Assembly (NCBI GenBank): GCA_036268455.1
Contig: DATAUD010000022.1
Location: 124,001 to 188,000, forward strand
Length of the DNA stretch: 64,000 bases
Source of the DNA: DATAUD01 sp036268455
GTDB taxonomy: Bacteria > Verrucomicrobiota > Verrucomicrobiia > Limisphaerales > Palsa-1400
Reading direction: 5' to 3'
The notes beneath the pieces are model-generated. The model ran no database searches and was not told where the DNA came from. It was given only the letters and a program-made list of their open reading frames with translations. Both the position numbers and the translations under genes were made by a program. Every line of letters starts with the position of its first letter. Positions within the stretch are counted from its first letter, which is position 1. Positions 1-8,784 of this stretch are shown here, in pieces.

Positions 1-746
1 TCGGGCTTTGGAACGGCTGGAGCGGCAAAAGTCGGCCGCGTGGTTGCGGGCTTGAATGGCGCTGGCGCCGTTTTCCCAAAAAATTCAGGTTTGGCCGATT
101 CCCCGGGCGCGTCGGGTTTTGTGTCTTTGGCCGAGGGTGCTTCTCCCTTTGCTGACCCAAGCGTTGGGAGTGATGGCTTCACCCCTTTGGAAGCCGGCAA
201 GTCCAGGTTAAGCTTAAGCTTTGGCGGTTCGGAGCTGGACTCTTCCGGTTCGGCGGGAGAACTCGGTTTGGGCTGGGCTGACGGCGTCGGTTTTGCCGGA
301 GCATTCGCCCCGGCGGGCAGTTCCAGTGCGCCCTTTGGCAACGCGATGGTCCCGTACTTTGACCTAAAACTCGTGTTGTCGTTGGCGAGAAGTTGCTCGA
401 TTAAATCCAGCGCGAGATTTGGCGTGCAATCCATTTTGGAGACGCACTTGCTGGCGCCGGCTTTCCACGCTTCCTTCGCCAAATCCGGCCGGTAGAAGCT
501 CGACAGAACCAGGATCGGCGTCTTTTGGAATTCCGGCCACGCCCGAATCTGACGAATCACTTCCACGCCATCGATCCCCGGAAGCATGATATCCACTTGT
601 ATGACATCCGGTTTGAATGAAGGCAGCAGCCCAAGCGCAGCGCTGCCTTCTTCGGCGGTTTCCACCTCGTAGCCGGACATTTCGAATTTGCGTCGGTAGA
701 TGGACCGGACGATCAAGTCGTCTTCGATGATTAGTATTTTTCTCAT
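1..746 (-). CDS. Response regulator with proline/alanine-rich tail (partial, 3' end outside window)
   Basis: The frame opens with ATG at 746 and stays open to the left edge, so the C-terminus is missing. The first ~120 residues are a receiver domain: an acidic pair near the start (MRKILIIEDD), the phospho-acceptor Asp in VDIMLPGIDG, the Ser of VLSS and the Lys of CVSKMD. After about residue 130 it becomes a low-complexity Pro/Ala/Ser/Lys-rich stretch with no recognisable output domain inside the window. The start codon overlaps the stop of the upstream kinase gene as ATGA, so the two are probably translationally coupled and the kinase is the likely phosphodonor. What the tail does cannot be told from here. 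Confidence 0.85.
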   Translation of the reverse strand, partial: MRKILIIEDDLIVRSIYRRKFEMSGYEVETAEEGSAALGLLPSFKPDVIQVDIMLPGIDGVEVIRQIRAWPEFQKTPILVLSSFYRPDLAKEAWKAGASKCVSKMDCTPNLALDLIEQLLANDNTSFRSKYGTIALPKGALELPAGANAPAKPTPSAQPKPSSPAEPEESSSEPPKLKLNLDLPASKGVKPSLPTLGSAKGEAPSAKDTKPDAPGESAKPEFFGKTAPAPFKPATTRPTFAAPAVPKP

Positions 747-3700
747 GCCGGGCATTGCCGAAGGTGATCCTGAACACAACTGCGAACGACTTCCATTTGC
801 GCGGCGGTTTCCGCGTACAATTCCCGGGCGCCTTTTAAATGGCCGGCCTTGGCGTTCCCTTCCAATTTGCGCAACGCCGGCACAACCGCCGACATTCCGC
901 AGGCCAGGCTTGATCCCGCCAGTTTATGCGCCAGATGATCCACTTCCTGCACCGCGCTTCCGGAAATGGCATGGTCCAGGCCCTTCATGATTTGGGCTGC
1001 CTGCTGAAAATAAAGCTCCACCAATTCGCGCATCACCCGAACATCGCCGTCACACGCCGCCTCGACTTGGTCAAAATCCACCGGCGGGCCGGAGGAATGC
1101 TCGACTGTCGCGGCAGCCTGAGATTTCTCTCCCCCTGTATTGTTCTCCGGGTTTTGATATTGACGGACATAAGTCCCCACTTTATCCCGCGTCAATTCCA
1201 GGTGCCGGCTCGCGAGGTCGAACAATGCTTCCGCGTCGCCAAGACGCCCTTCTTTGCCCCGCTTTTCCAGTTCCCTCAGCGGCGGGACCATCGCGGACAT
1301 CCCGCAGGCGAGACTCGCGCCCACAAGCTTATGCGCAAAATGATCCACGTCCTTGGCGGAGCCGGAATTGATTGCGGCGCGCAACCCGTTCATCAAGTCC
1401 CGGGCTTGCGCAAAATAGAGGTCCACCAATTCCTGCAACAATTTCGGATCGTCATTTGCGGCCGCCTCGAGGCATTCCAGATCCACCAGCGGCTGGTTAT
1501 CGGCGGTCTCCGGCGGCGCTGGCTCTGTTTCCGGCGCGACTTTTTCCCCGGAAGCCGCCGACGCGCGGCCAAGGGCGGCTTTTAAATCCGAGTTTTTCAC
1601 CGGCTTGGACAGATAATCGTTCATCGACGCCGCCAGGCATTTTTCGCGGTCGCCTTGCATCGCATTGGCCGTCATTGCGATGATATAAATGGGTTTGCCG
1701 CCCTCGATCTCCTCGTGTTGCCGGATGCTTCGCGTCGCTTCGTAGCCGTCCATGTGCGGCATTTGGCAATCCATCAAAATGACATCGTAACGCGCGCGCT
1801 TGATCGCTTCCATTGCCTCCAGGCCGTTATTGGCAACGTCCGGCGAATAGCCCATCTTGCGCAATTGCGCCACGGCCACCTTTTGATTGATGAGGTTGTC
1901 CTCCGCCAAAAGAACCCGCAAATCCTGCGGGGCTGACACAGGGGCCGCGGTTTTCACCCGCGCGGCCTTTCCGCTCTCAGGCAGATTGTGCAAACCTGTC
2001 AAACACTCGAACAACCGGGTCTGTTTGACTGGTTTGACCAGGCAGGCGTCAATTCCCATTTTCTTCAACTGCTCCTCGCTCATCATTTTGCCGAGCGAAG
2101 TCAGGATGATCAGACGAGCATGGCACGTCTTTGGATCGGCTTTGATGACCTTGGCGAGCGTGATTCCATTCATGCCCGGCATGTGCATGTCAAGAATCAC
2201 CACGTCGAAACGTCCCTGCTTCGGGTCCTGCAATTTTTCCAGCGCTTCCTGCGCGCCCGCCGCGGACGTCGCGCGGATTCCCCACACTTCCATCTGATCT
2301 TCAAGGATGCGCCGGTTCGTGTCGTTGTCATCGACGATGAGGACATTCAAGTTGCCCAGACCCACTTGTTCCGGCGGAGATTTGACCGGCCCCGGAGACG
2401 CCTGCTTTTCAAACCGCGCCGTGAACCAGAACGTGGACCCCTGCCCGGGAATGCTTGTGCATCCAACCTGGCCGCCCATCAGTTCGATCAATTGTTTGGA
2501 AATCGCAAGGCCCAAGCCGGTCCCGCCATATTTGCGCGTCGTCGAGCTGTCCGCCTGGCTGAAAATCTGGAACAACCGCGGTTGCATTTCCGGCGGTATT
2601 CCAATGCCCGTGTCACGCACTTCAAATCGCAAATCCACATGCGTTTCCGTCTCGGCGAGGTTCGCCACCGAAACGACCACCTCTCCCATTTCCGTAAACT
2701 TGACGGCGTTGCTGACCAAATTCACCACCACCTGCCGCAACCGGCCGGGGTCTCCGCGCAATTCGGTCGGCACATCGGCCAGGACAAAACCGGCCAATTC
2801 GATGTTCTTGGCCTGCGCCGTTTCCCCCATCAATTCCAGCGAGCCTTCGATCGTGTCCTGCAAATTGAAATCAATCGTCTCGAAAATCAGTTTCCGCGCC
2901 TCGACTTTGGAAAAGTCGAGCACGTCGTTAATCAACAGCAGCAGCGATTCAGCGCTGCGCCGGATCGTTTCCGCGTATTCCCTCTGCTGCGAGGTCATCT
3001 CGGTGTCCATCAGCAGATTCGTCATGCCGATGACCCCGTTCATTGGTGTGCGGATTTCGTGGCTCATCGTCGCCAGAAATTCCCCCTTGGCCTTGACCGC
3101 CGCTTCCGCCGCTGTCTTGGCGCGGCGCAATTCCTCTTCGACTTCTTTATATTGGCTGATGTCCCTGACTGTCCCGACGAAACCGCCGCTTTCATCCGAT
3201 TCAGCGGCTTCGTACTCGATTGGCGCGATGCTGCAAGAGACCCATCGGACATCGCCCGCCGGGGTCACGAGGCGGAATTCCTCGCAGAAACTGACACGGT
3301 CCCGGAGGAATTGGGCGCAACGCTCGAGAATTTTCGACTTGTCATCATGATGAACGGCGCGGCTCCAACCATTTCCCAGGCTCTCGTTGGAAGCAACCCC
3401 TGTCATCTTGGCCCATCGCGAATTGCTGTAAATCCATTGTCCGATACTGTCCGCCATGAAAATGCCGTCGGGCGATGATTCTCCCAAAGACCGGAATTTG
3501 GCTTCGCTCTTTTGGAGGAAAGATTGGACCTGCTTGTATTTGACATTCTCATCGTGCAGGGCATCGAGATGTTGGGCCACCTCGGCCTCGATGGATTCGT
3601 GCAGTATTTGTTGTTCCGCCTGATGCCGCGCAAGATGGTTCGTCAGCCGCAAACTTTCCCATATCCAAAGCGACAACAGCGTATCCTCGAACAGCACCCA

Positions 3701-4252
3701 CCCCGTAAAACTCAGCCAACTCCACGGCGCGGTCGCCGAACTGACAAAAACCGCCCGCACCCATTGGGCAAGCAAATGGTCCGCCGCCACCACAATCGTG
3801 GCCGAAACCAATACTCGAACATCGCGATACGACGCCAGCGAGGCCAGCGCGCCGAAAATGAAAAAGTCCGTTTCAAAACCGCCGCCTGTCAAATGAATGA
3901 AAAGCGCCGGCGTCAGCATTTGGCCGATGGCGACGAAATGCCGCGTCACCGCGCGTCCTGGCGAACGCAACGTCAGATAAAGTGGAACCAGGTAAATCAA
4001 TCCCGCCAAAGTGGCGGCCGTCACCAGCAGGTGCAGCGGCCGCTCGGCCGGCCAGACTTGCGGGGAAATCAGGGACGCCGCCGCCATTGCGGCCAGCCAT
4101 TCAAAAGCGACAAGCCACGCAAACATCCTATCGGTCTGCTTATAGGTGGTTTGTTTGAGGGAACGAAAGATCGTCACGGCCCGTTCCTGGGTCGCGTTCG
4201 CGCTCTCGGAGGCTGCTTTTTTATCGACAGAGCTCAATGCTGGCCGACTCAT
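743..4252 (-). CDS. Membrane hybrid histidine kinase with two receivers and two HPt domains
   Basis: 1169 residues. In order: a hydrophobic N-terminal region with several membrane segments (about 45-200), a coiled coil (205-250), a PAS domain (250-370), HisKA with phospho-acceptor His398 in SHEIRTP, an HATPase domain with N-box near 511 and G-box GGTGLGL near 576, receiver 1 (635-755, Asp688), receiver 2 (778-895, Asp828), HPt 1 (His974 in HFAHKL) and HPt 2 (His1109 in HLAHKL). It should sense a signal at the membrane and pass phosphate His-Asp-His to the response regulator, whose start overlaps its stop. The two HPt domains are close paralogues, which is unusual; most hybrid kinases carry one or none. 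All catalytic residues are present. Confidence 0.95.
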   Translation of the reverse strand: MSRPALSSVDKKAASESANATQERAVTIFRSLKQTTYKQTDRMFAWLVAFEWLAAMAAASLISPQVWPAERPLHLLVTAATLAGLIYLVPLYLTLRSPGRAVTRHFVAIGQMLTPALFIHLTGGGFETDFFIFGALASLASYRDVRVLVSATIVVAADHLLAQWVRAVFVSSATAPWSWLSFTGWVLFEDTLLSLWIWESLRLTNHLARHQAEQQILHESIEAEVAQHLDALHDENVKYKQVQSFLQKSEAKFRSLGESSPDGIFMADSIGQWIYSNSRWAKMTGVASNESLGNGWSRAVHHDDKSKILERCAQFLRDRVSFCEEFRLVTPAGDVRWVSCSIAPIEYEAAESDESGGFVGTVRDISQYKEVEEELRRAKTAAEAAVKAKGEFLATMSHEIRTPMNGVIGMTNLLMDTEMTSQQREYAETIRRSAESLLLLINDVLDFSKVEARKLIFETIDFNLQDTIEGSLELMGETAQAKNIELAGFVLADVPTELRGDPGRLRQVVVNLVSNAVKFTEMGEVVVSVANLAETETHVDLRFEVRDTGIGIPPEMQPRLFQIFSQADSSTTRKYGGTGLGLAISKQLIELMGGQVGCTSIPGQGSTFWFTARFEKQASPGPVKSPPEQVGLGNLNVLIVDDNDTNRRILEDQMEVWGIRATSAAGAQEALEKLQDPKQGRFDVVILDMHMPGMNGITLAKVIKADPKTCHARLIILTSLGKMMSEEQLKKMGIDACLVKPVKQTRLFECLTGLHNLPESGKAARVKTAAPVSAPQDLRVLLAEDNLINQKVAVAQLRKMGYSPDVANNGLEAMEAIKRARYDVILMDCQMPHMDGYEATRSIRQHEEIEGGKPIYIIAMTANAMQGDREKCLAASMNDYLSKPVKNSDLKAALGRASAASGEKVAPETEPAPPETADNQPLVDLECLEAAANDDPKLLQELVDLYFAQARDLMNGLRAAINSGSAKDVDHFAHKLVGASLACGMSAMVPPLRELEKRGKEGRLGDAEALFDLASRHLELTRDKVGTYVRQYQNPENNTGGEKSQAAATVEHSSGPPVDFDQVEAACDGDVRVMRELVELYFQQAAQIMKGLDHAISGSAVQEVDHLAHKLAGSSLACGMSAVVPALRKLEGNAKAGHLKGARELYAETAAQMEVVRSCVQDHLRQCPA

Positions 4253-4472
4253 AGCAGGATTTGGGCCTACCTCTCCGGGACTCGATATTTAAGGCGCCTG
4301 CGCACGTCCTCTGCAACCCGTCCCCCTTGAACCGCTATTGAATTCGCCACACTTTTTCCGCCGCGTCCCATAAATGGACAGGCAAAAACTGCCGTTTCTC
4401 GGTTCCTTAAACGCCCCAAGTGGTTCAACTCGAACTGTGCAAATCCACGTTTTGCCAGTAATTTCTGGCCGC

Positions 4473-6077
4473 GTGACAAACATCTCTGAAACGGCTGAAA
4501 TCTTTGTGGGGCTTTTGCTCGCGGTGGCCGTTCTGGCCATGCTGGCGCGCAAATCGAACATTTCATATCCGATTCTATTCGTCATAGGCGGATTGGTGCT
4601 CGGCCTGGTTCCTGGAATTCCCAAAGTAACGCTCAATCCCGACCTCGTTTTTCTTTTCTTTTTGCCGCCGCTTTTGTTTCCGGCCGCGCTGTTCACTTCT
4701 TGGCGGGATTTCCGGGCGAACCTCCGCCCCATTTCGCTTCTGGCCATCGGACTCGTCCTCTACACCACCGTTGCGGTCGCCTACCTCGCGCATTACTTCC
4801 TGAACCTGCCCCTTGCGGCGGGATTTGTCCTGGGCGCAATTATTTCGCCCCCGGACGCCATTGCAGCGACGGCTATTACACAACGGCTGAAAGTCCCGCG
4901 CCGCATCGTCACAATCCTGGAAGGCGAAAGCCTGGTCAACGACGCAACCGCGCTGGTCGCTTATCGTTTCGCGGTTTTGGCCATAATGAGCGGTTCATTT
5001 TCGCTGGTGCGCGCAACCGGGCAATTTTTCGTCGTCAGCCTCGGCGGGATTCTCGTCGGCTTGGCGGTTGGCTGGCTGGCCCAGCAATTTCACAAGCGCG
5101 TCGATGACGCGCCGATTGAAATCACCGTATCGCTGCTGACCCCGTTCGTCGCTTATCTCACCTCCGAACAACTGGGAGTTTCCGGCGTGCTGGCCGTCGT
5201 TTCCGCCGGTTTATATTTGGGCTGGTACGCGCCGCAATTGATCACATTCAAAACCCGGCTGCAAGGCGGGCCAGTCTGGGAGATGGTGGAATTTTTGCTC
5301 AACGGTTTCGTCTTCATCCTGATTGGACTCCAGCTTCCCGAAGTCCTTCGCGGCCTGTCGGGTGAACACTTTCCGATTAGCCAGCTTGTGTGGGACGCGC
5401 TGCTGATCAGTTTTGCGGTGATTCTCATCCGCATCATCTGGGTCTTCCCCGCGACGTACCTGCCGCGCCTCATTTTCAAAAAACTTTGCCGGCGCGATCC
5501 TTATCCCAATTGGCGGCACGTCACCATTATCGCGTGGACAGGGATGCGCGGCGTCGTCTCGCTTGCGGCTGCGCTCGCAATACCGCTCACCTTGGACGAA
5601 ACGCCCGGCGGCAAGCCATTTCCCGGTCGCAGCAAGATTTTGTTCCTCACGTTCGTCGTAATTCTTGCCACGCTTGTGGTGCAGGGATTGAGCCTGCCCT
5701 TGCTCATTCGCTGGCTTGGCATCAAGGACGACGGCACGACGGATAAAGAAGAACGCAACGCCCGACTTAAGGCGAACAAAACCGCCCTTGCCCGCTTGAA
5801 AGAAATCGGCGAGTCCGAACCCGCGAAAGCGGAAGCTTTGGACCGATTGATCGTCGAATATGAAGACCAGATTCACCAGATTGAAAGCGCCGGAACCCGG
5901 ACGGACGTGCCGTTGCGCCTTTTTTCCTCCGAGTTTGAACGCCTCTCGAACGAAGCCCTTCAAATCGAACGCCGGACGATTCTTCAACTCCGCAATCAAG
6001 ACGTCATCGGCGACGACGTCTTGCGCCGCATCCAGCATGACATTGATCTGGCTGAGGCAAGGTTGCGGCATCTTTAA
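4473..6077 (+). CDS. Na+/H+ antiporter, CPA1 family
   Basis: About 534 residues from GTG 4473. Roughly a dozen hydrophobic segments are followed by a charged cytosolic C-terminal tail of about 90 residues. CPA1 hallmarks are visible: PPDAIAATAI and EGESLVNDATALVAYR, the conserved acidic residues of the ion-binding region, and the late GMRGVVSLAAALAIPL segment. The likely role is proton-driven export of Na+ across the inner membrane for pH and salt homeostasis. An upstream in-frame ATG at 4374 would add 33 residues that do not resemble a CPA1 N-terminus. GTG 4473 gives the usual family length, but neither start has a strong ribosome binding site. It is divergent from the sensor kinase. Confidence 0.88.
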   Translation: MTNISETAEIFVGLLLAVAVLAMLARKSNISYPILFVIGGLVLGLVPGIPKVTLNPDLVFLFFLPPLLFPAALFTSWRDFRANLRPISLLAIGLVLYTTVAVAYLAHYFLNLPLAAGFVLGAIISPPDAIAATAITQRLKVPRRIVTILEGESLVNDATALVAYRFAVLAIMSGSFSLVRATGQFFVVSLGGILVGLAVGWLAQQFHKRVDDAPIEITVSLLTPFVAYLTSEQLGVSGVLAVVSAGLYLGWYAPQLITFKTRLQGGPVWEMVEFLLNGFVFILIGLQLPEVLRGLSGEHFPISQLVWDALLISFAVILIRIIWVFPATYLPRLIFKKLCRRDPYPNWRHVTIIAWTGMRGVVSLAAALAIPLTLDETPGGKPFPGRSKILFLTFVVILATLVVQGLSLPLLIRWLGIKDDGTTDKEERNARLKANKTALARLKEIGESEPAKAEALDRLIVEYEDQIHQIESAGTRTDVPLRLFSSEFERLSNEALQIERRTILQLRNQDVIGDDVLRRIQHDIDLAEARLRHL

Positions 6078-6146
6078 CGAAGCCGCTCGCCAAGTGCGGA
6101 TCAAACGCGCTTGCCGCCAACCTGTTTCCTCGGTAATGTATGTGCG

Positions 6147-6410
6147 GTGAGTGCGGTTGAACTCGCAGTTAAGAAAGTCAAGAAATTGTCTGCTCCCCAA
6201 GCGCGGGAATTATTGGGTTGGCTGGATGCCCGGCAGACAAATGGAACAACTGTGAAGAAACGGCGCTCCCAACCGTGGTGGCGCAAAGGCACCGCTCGCC
6301 AGCGCATGAAGAAACTCAAGGCTTGGGAGGATTCCGTCCGGCTCACGACCGATTGGGAGCCGCCTCGAATGCCGGACGAGTTGGTCAATGTTGATGTGTT
6401 TCGCCTGTGA
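6147..6410 (+). CDS. Putative antitoxin of a PIN-domain module
   Basis: 87 residues, with GTG 6147 taken as start (MSAVELAVKKVKKLSAP). Short, very basic and ending four bases into the next gene. The only clear clue to function is position: it precedes and overlaps a PIN-domain toxin gene, the standard antitoxin-toxin order. The N-terminal part (QARELLGWLDAR) resembles small helical antitoxins; the middle is rich in Lys, Arg and Trp. An upstream in-frame ATG at 6111 would add 12 residues and is less convincing. The antitoxin assignment is inferred from context. Confidence 0.6.
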   Translation: MSAVELAVKKVKKLSAPQARELLGWLDARQTNGTTVKKRRSQPWWRKGTARQRMKKLKAWEDSVRLTTDWEPPRMPDELVNVDVFRL

Positions 6411-6811
6411 ATTTCGTGCTCGACACGAATGCCGTCAGCGAGACGGAAAAGCCACGACCCAATCCCGGCTATGTTTCGTGGCGCGACAATCAGGACCGAT
6501 CTCATCTTTTTGTCACAACTATCACTTTGGCAGAAGTGTGGCGGGGCTTTCACAGCTTGGAGCCTAACCATCCGGACTATATTCGCATCAAGGCGATCGC
6601 CATGGAGCTGCCACGGACATATCGCGTTTTGAACTTTGACCTGCGTGCGGCTGCGATTTGGGGAAAACTGACCGCCATTGTGAGCGGCCCATTGCCGTTG
6701 CGTGACTCCTTCATTGGCGCAATCGCCCGCTCGCGCGGCTGTCAAATCGTCACGCGCGATGTTGCGCCATTCGAGCGCATGGGCTGCAAAGTGCTCAACC
6801 CCTGGCGATGA
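6407..6811 (+). CDS. vapC: PIN-domain ribonuclease toxin, VapC/FitB-like
   Basis: 134 residues. The GTG start overlaps the antitoxin stop (GTGA). The PIN signature is complete: first acidic residue in FVLDTNAVSE, a Glu in TTITLAEVWRG, an Asp in LPLRDSFIGAIA and the last acidic position in IVTRDVAPFE. The DTNAVSE opening and the LPxxDxxIAAxA-like helix place it near FitB/VapC toxins, Mg2+-dependent RNases that cut tRNA or other RNA when the antitoxin is degraded. It is the first of four PIN modules in the window. Autorepression by the antitoxin-toxin complex would be usual but no operator was identified. Confidence 0.88.
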   Translation: MNFVLDTNAVSETEKPRPNPGYVSWRDNQDRSHLFVTTITLAEVWRGFHSLEPNHPDYIRIKAIAMELPRTYRVLNFDLRAAAIWGKLTAIVSGPLPLRDSFIGAIARSRGCQIVTRDVAPFERMGCKVLNPWR

Positions 6812-6859
6812 GGGTTCTCCTTGACTGGTACGCCATCGCTTTTATGATTCGCCCCCAAT

Positions 6860-8134
6860 ATGAGTTTAATTTCTGATATTCAGGCCCGCGAGATTTTGGA
6901 TTCCCGCGGCAATCCCACTATTGAAGTCGATGTCCTTCTCGATAGCGGCGCCGCCGGCCGCGCGGCGGCGCCCTCCGGCGCCAGCACCGGCGAGCACGAA
7001 GCCCTCGAACTCCGCGACGGCGATAAAAAACGCTACGCCGGCAAGGGCGTCAGCAAGGCCGTCGCCAATGTCACCGACGACATTCTGCCGGCCCTCCGCG
7101 AAGTTGATGCCCTCGATCAACTCACGGTTGATCGCATCATGCTCGATCTCGACGGAACGGAAACAAAATCAAAGCTCGGCGCGAACGCAATCCTGGCGGT
7201 TTCTCTCGCGACCGCGAAAGCCGCGGCGGCGGACCTCGGCATGCCGTTGTTCAAATATCTCGGCGGGCCCAATGCCAAAGTTCTTCCCGTGCCGATGGCC
7301 AACGTCATCAACGGCGGAGCGCATTCGGACGCCCCAATTGATTTCCAGGAATTCATGATTGTGCCGGTCGGGCTGCCGACTTTTTCACGGGCACTTCAGG
7401 CGATCACGGAAGTCTTTCACGCGCTCAAATCTGTATTGAAGAAAAAGGGGCTTTCGACGGCGGTCGGCGACGAAGGCGGCTTCGCGCCAAAATTGGACAG
7501 CACCGAAGCGGCCATCGAAGCGATCCTTCAAGCCATCAAGGAAGCCGGTTACAAGGCCGGCAAGGACATCTCGCTCGCGCTGGATTGCGCCGCGTCGGAA
7601 TTTTATAACAGCGCCTCGGCCAGCTATGTTTTCAAGAAAAGCACCGGACGAAAACTCAAGGGCGAAGAGTTGGTGGCGTTTTATTCCGAACTGGCCGGCA
7701 AATATCCCATCATCAGCATCGAGGATGGTTGCGCCGAAAATGATTGGAAAACCTGGAAGCTCCTAACGGATAAACTCGGCGAAAAATTGCAACTGGTCGG
7801 CGACGATGTTTTTGTCACCAACGTGAAGTTCCTCAAAAAGGGAATCGACCAGGGTGTCGCCAATTCGATTCTCGTTAAAGTCAATCAAATCGGATCGCTG
7901 ACTGAAACGCTGGACGCGGTGGAGTTAGCCCAAGAGCACGCCTACACCGCGGTCATCAGCCATCGCTCCGGCGAGACGGAAGACGCCACCATCGCCGATA
8001 TCGCTGTGGCGACAAATGCCGGCCAAATCAAGACTGGATCGTTGAGCCGCACGGACCGCGTCGCCAAATACAATCAACTGTTGCGCATCGAACAAATCCT
8101 GGGGAAAAACGCGGTCTATGGCGGGAAGATGTGA
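6860..8134 (+). CDS. eno: Enolase (phosphopyruvate hydratase)
   Basis: 424 residues, full family length. It converts 2-phosphoglycerate to phosphoenolpyruvate in glycolysis. The enolase signature blocks are all there: IQAREILDSRGNPTIEVDV, GASTGEHEALELRD, NVINGGAHSD, the catalytic-loop region AVGDEGGFAP, metal ligands in SIEDG and VGDD, the catalytic Lys in ILVKVNQIGSLTET, and SHRSGETED. Start ATG 6860 fits the family. It lies 48 bp after the vapC-like gene with no evident link, and its stop overlaps the GTG of the DedA gene by four bases, so the two are probably co-translated. Confidence 0.97.
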   Translation: MSLISDIQAREILDSRGNPTIEVDVLLDSGAAGRAAAPSGASTGEHEALELRDGDKKRYAGKGVSKAVANVTDDILPALREVDALDQLTVDRIMLDLDGTETKSKLGANAILAVSLATAKAAAADLGMPLFKYLGGPNAKVLPVPMANVINGGAHSDAPIDFQEFMIVPVGLPTFSRALQAITEVFHALKSVLKKKGLSTAVGDEGGFAPKLDSTEAAIEAILQAIKEAGYKAGKDISLALDCAASEFYNSASASYVFKKSTGRKLKGEELVAFYSELAGKYPIISIEDGCAENDWKTWKLLTDKLGEKLQLVGDDVFVTNVKFLKKGIDQGVANSILVKVNQIGSLTETLDAVELAQEHAYTAVISHRSGETEDATIADIAVATNAGQIKTGSLSRTDRVAKYNQLLRIEQILGKNAVYGGKM

Positions 8135-8784
8135 AGGAATCGATCGCACATCTGATCGCATGGTATCAACAGACGCTGGACGCGCAGGGCTATCCGCTCA
8201 TCGCTGTGTTGATGGCAATCGAAAGCACGTTCTTTCCGATTCCGAGCGAGATGATCATTCCCTTCGCCGCGCATCAAACGCGCGTCTCTGGAAAACTCAC
8301 CGTCTGGGGGGTCATCCTGGCGGGCGCGCTCGGCTCGTGGATTGGCGCGACGCTTATGTACTGGGCATCGCGGCTTGCCGGGCGGCCGTTGGTGGTTCGT
8401 TACGGGCGTTATTTTCTCGTGCCTGAACCAAAATTGCGCGCCGCGGAGCGGTGGTCGGAGCGCTTCGGTTCATTTGGAGTTTTCGCGGCGCGATTTCTAC
8501 CGGTCGTCCGGCATCTGATCGGCATACCGATGGGCATCGTCAAAATGAACTTCTGGCTGTACTCCCTGTTTACGCTGATCGGCTCAGGATTATGGTGCTG
8601 CGTGCTGGCCTGGGTGGGAATTACGGCCGGAAACAATCCGAAAATCCAGCAAGGCGATCTCCATTACATTATGCTCTGGTTGCTGGGAGCGCTGGCCGTC
8701 CTGGGATCGCTCTATTATTTCCTGGTCCATCGCTATTTCACAACTGATCCGAAAAAACTTTCACCAACGAATCCAGCCAACTGA
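8131..8784 (+). CDS. DedA-family membrane protein
   Basis: 217 residues; GTG start overlaps the enolase stop (GTGA). The DedA/SNARE-associated signature is clear: ESTFFPIPSEMIIPFAAH near the N-terminus, a glycine-rich helix, then the FGVFAARFLPVVRHLIGIPMG block containing the conserved F-x-R-x-x-P-x-x-R pattern. About five hydrophobic segments. DedA proteins are inner-membrane phospholipid flippases or transport-associated proteins needed for envelope homeostasis. The last 47 bp run over the 3' end of the convergent phospholipase D-family gene, so two phospholipid-related genes face each other. Confidence 0.9.
   Translation: MKESIAHLIAWYQQTLDAQGYPLIAVLMAIESTFFPIPSEMIIPFAAHQTRVSGKLTVWGVILAGALGSWIGATLMYWASRLAGRPLVVRYGRYFLVPEPKLRAAERWSERFGSFGVFAARFLPVVRHLIGIPMGIVKMNFWLYSLFTLIGSGLWCCVLAWVGITAGNNPKIQQGDLHYIMLWLLGALAVLGSLYYFLVHRYFTTDPKKLSPTNPAN

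Noticed and set aside
1988..3478. Long plus-strand open frame opposite the sensor kinase
   Set aside because: It is antisense to the HATPase/receiver region, whose motifs are intact; the frame is His/Arg-rich with no family, as expected for a GC-rich shadow.
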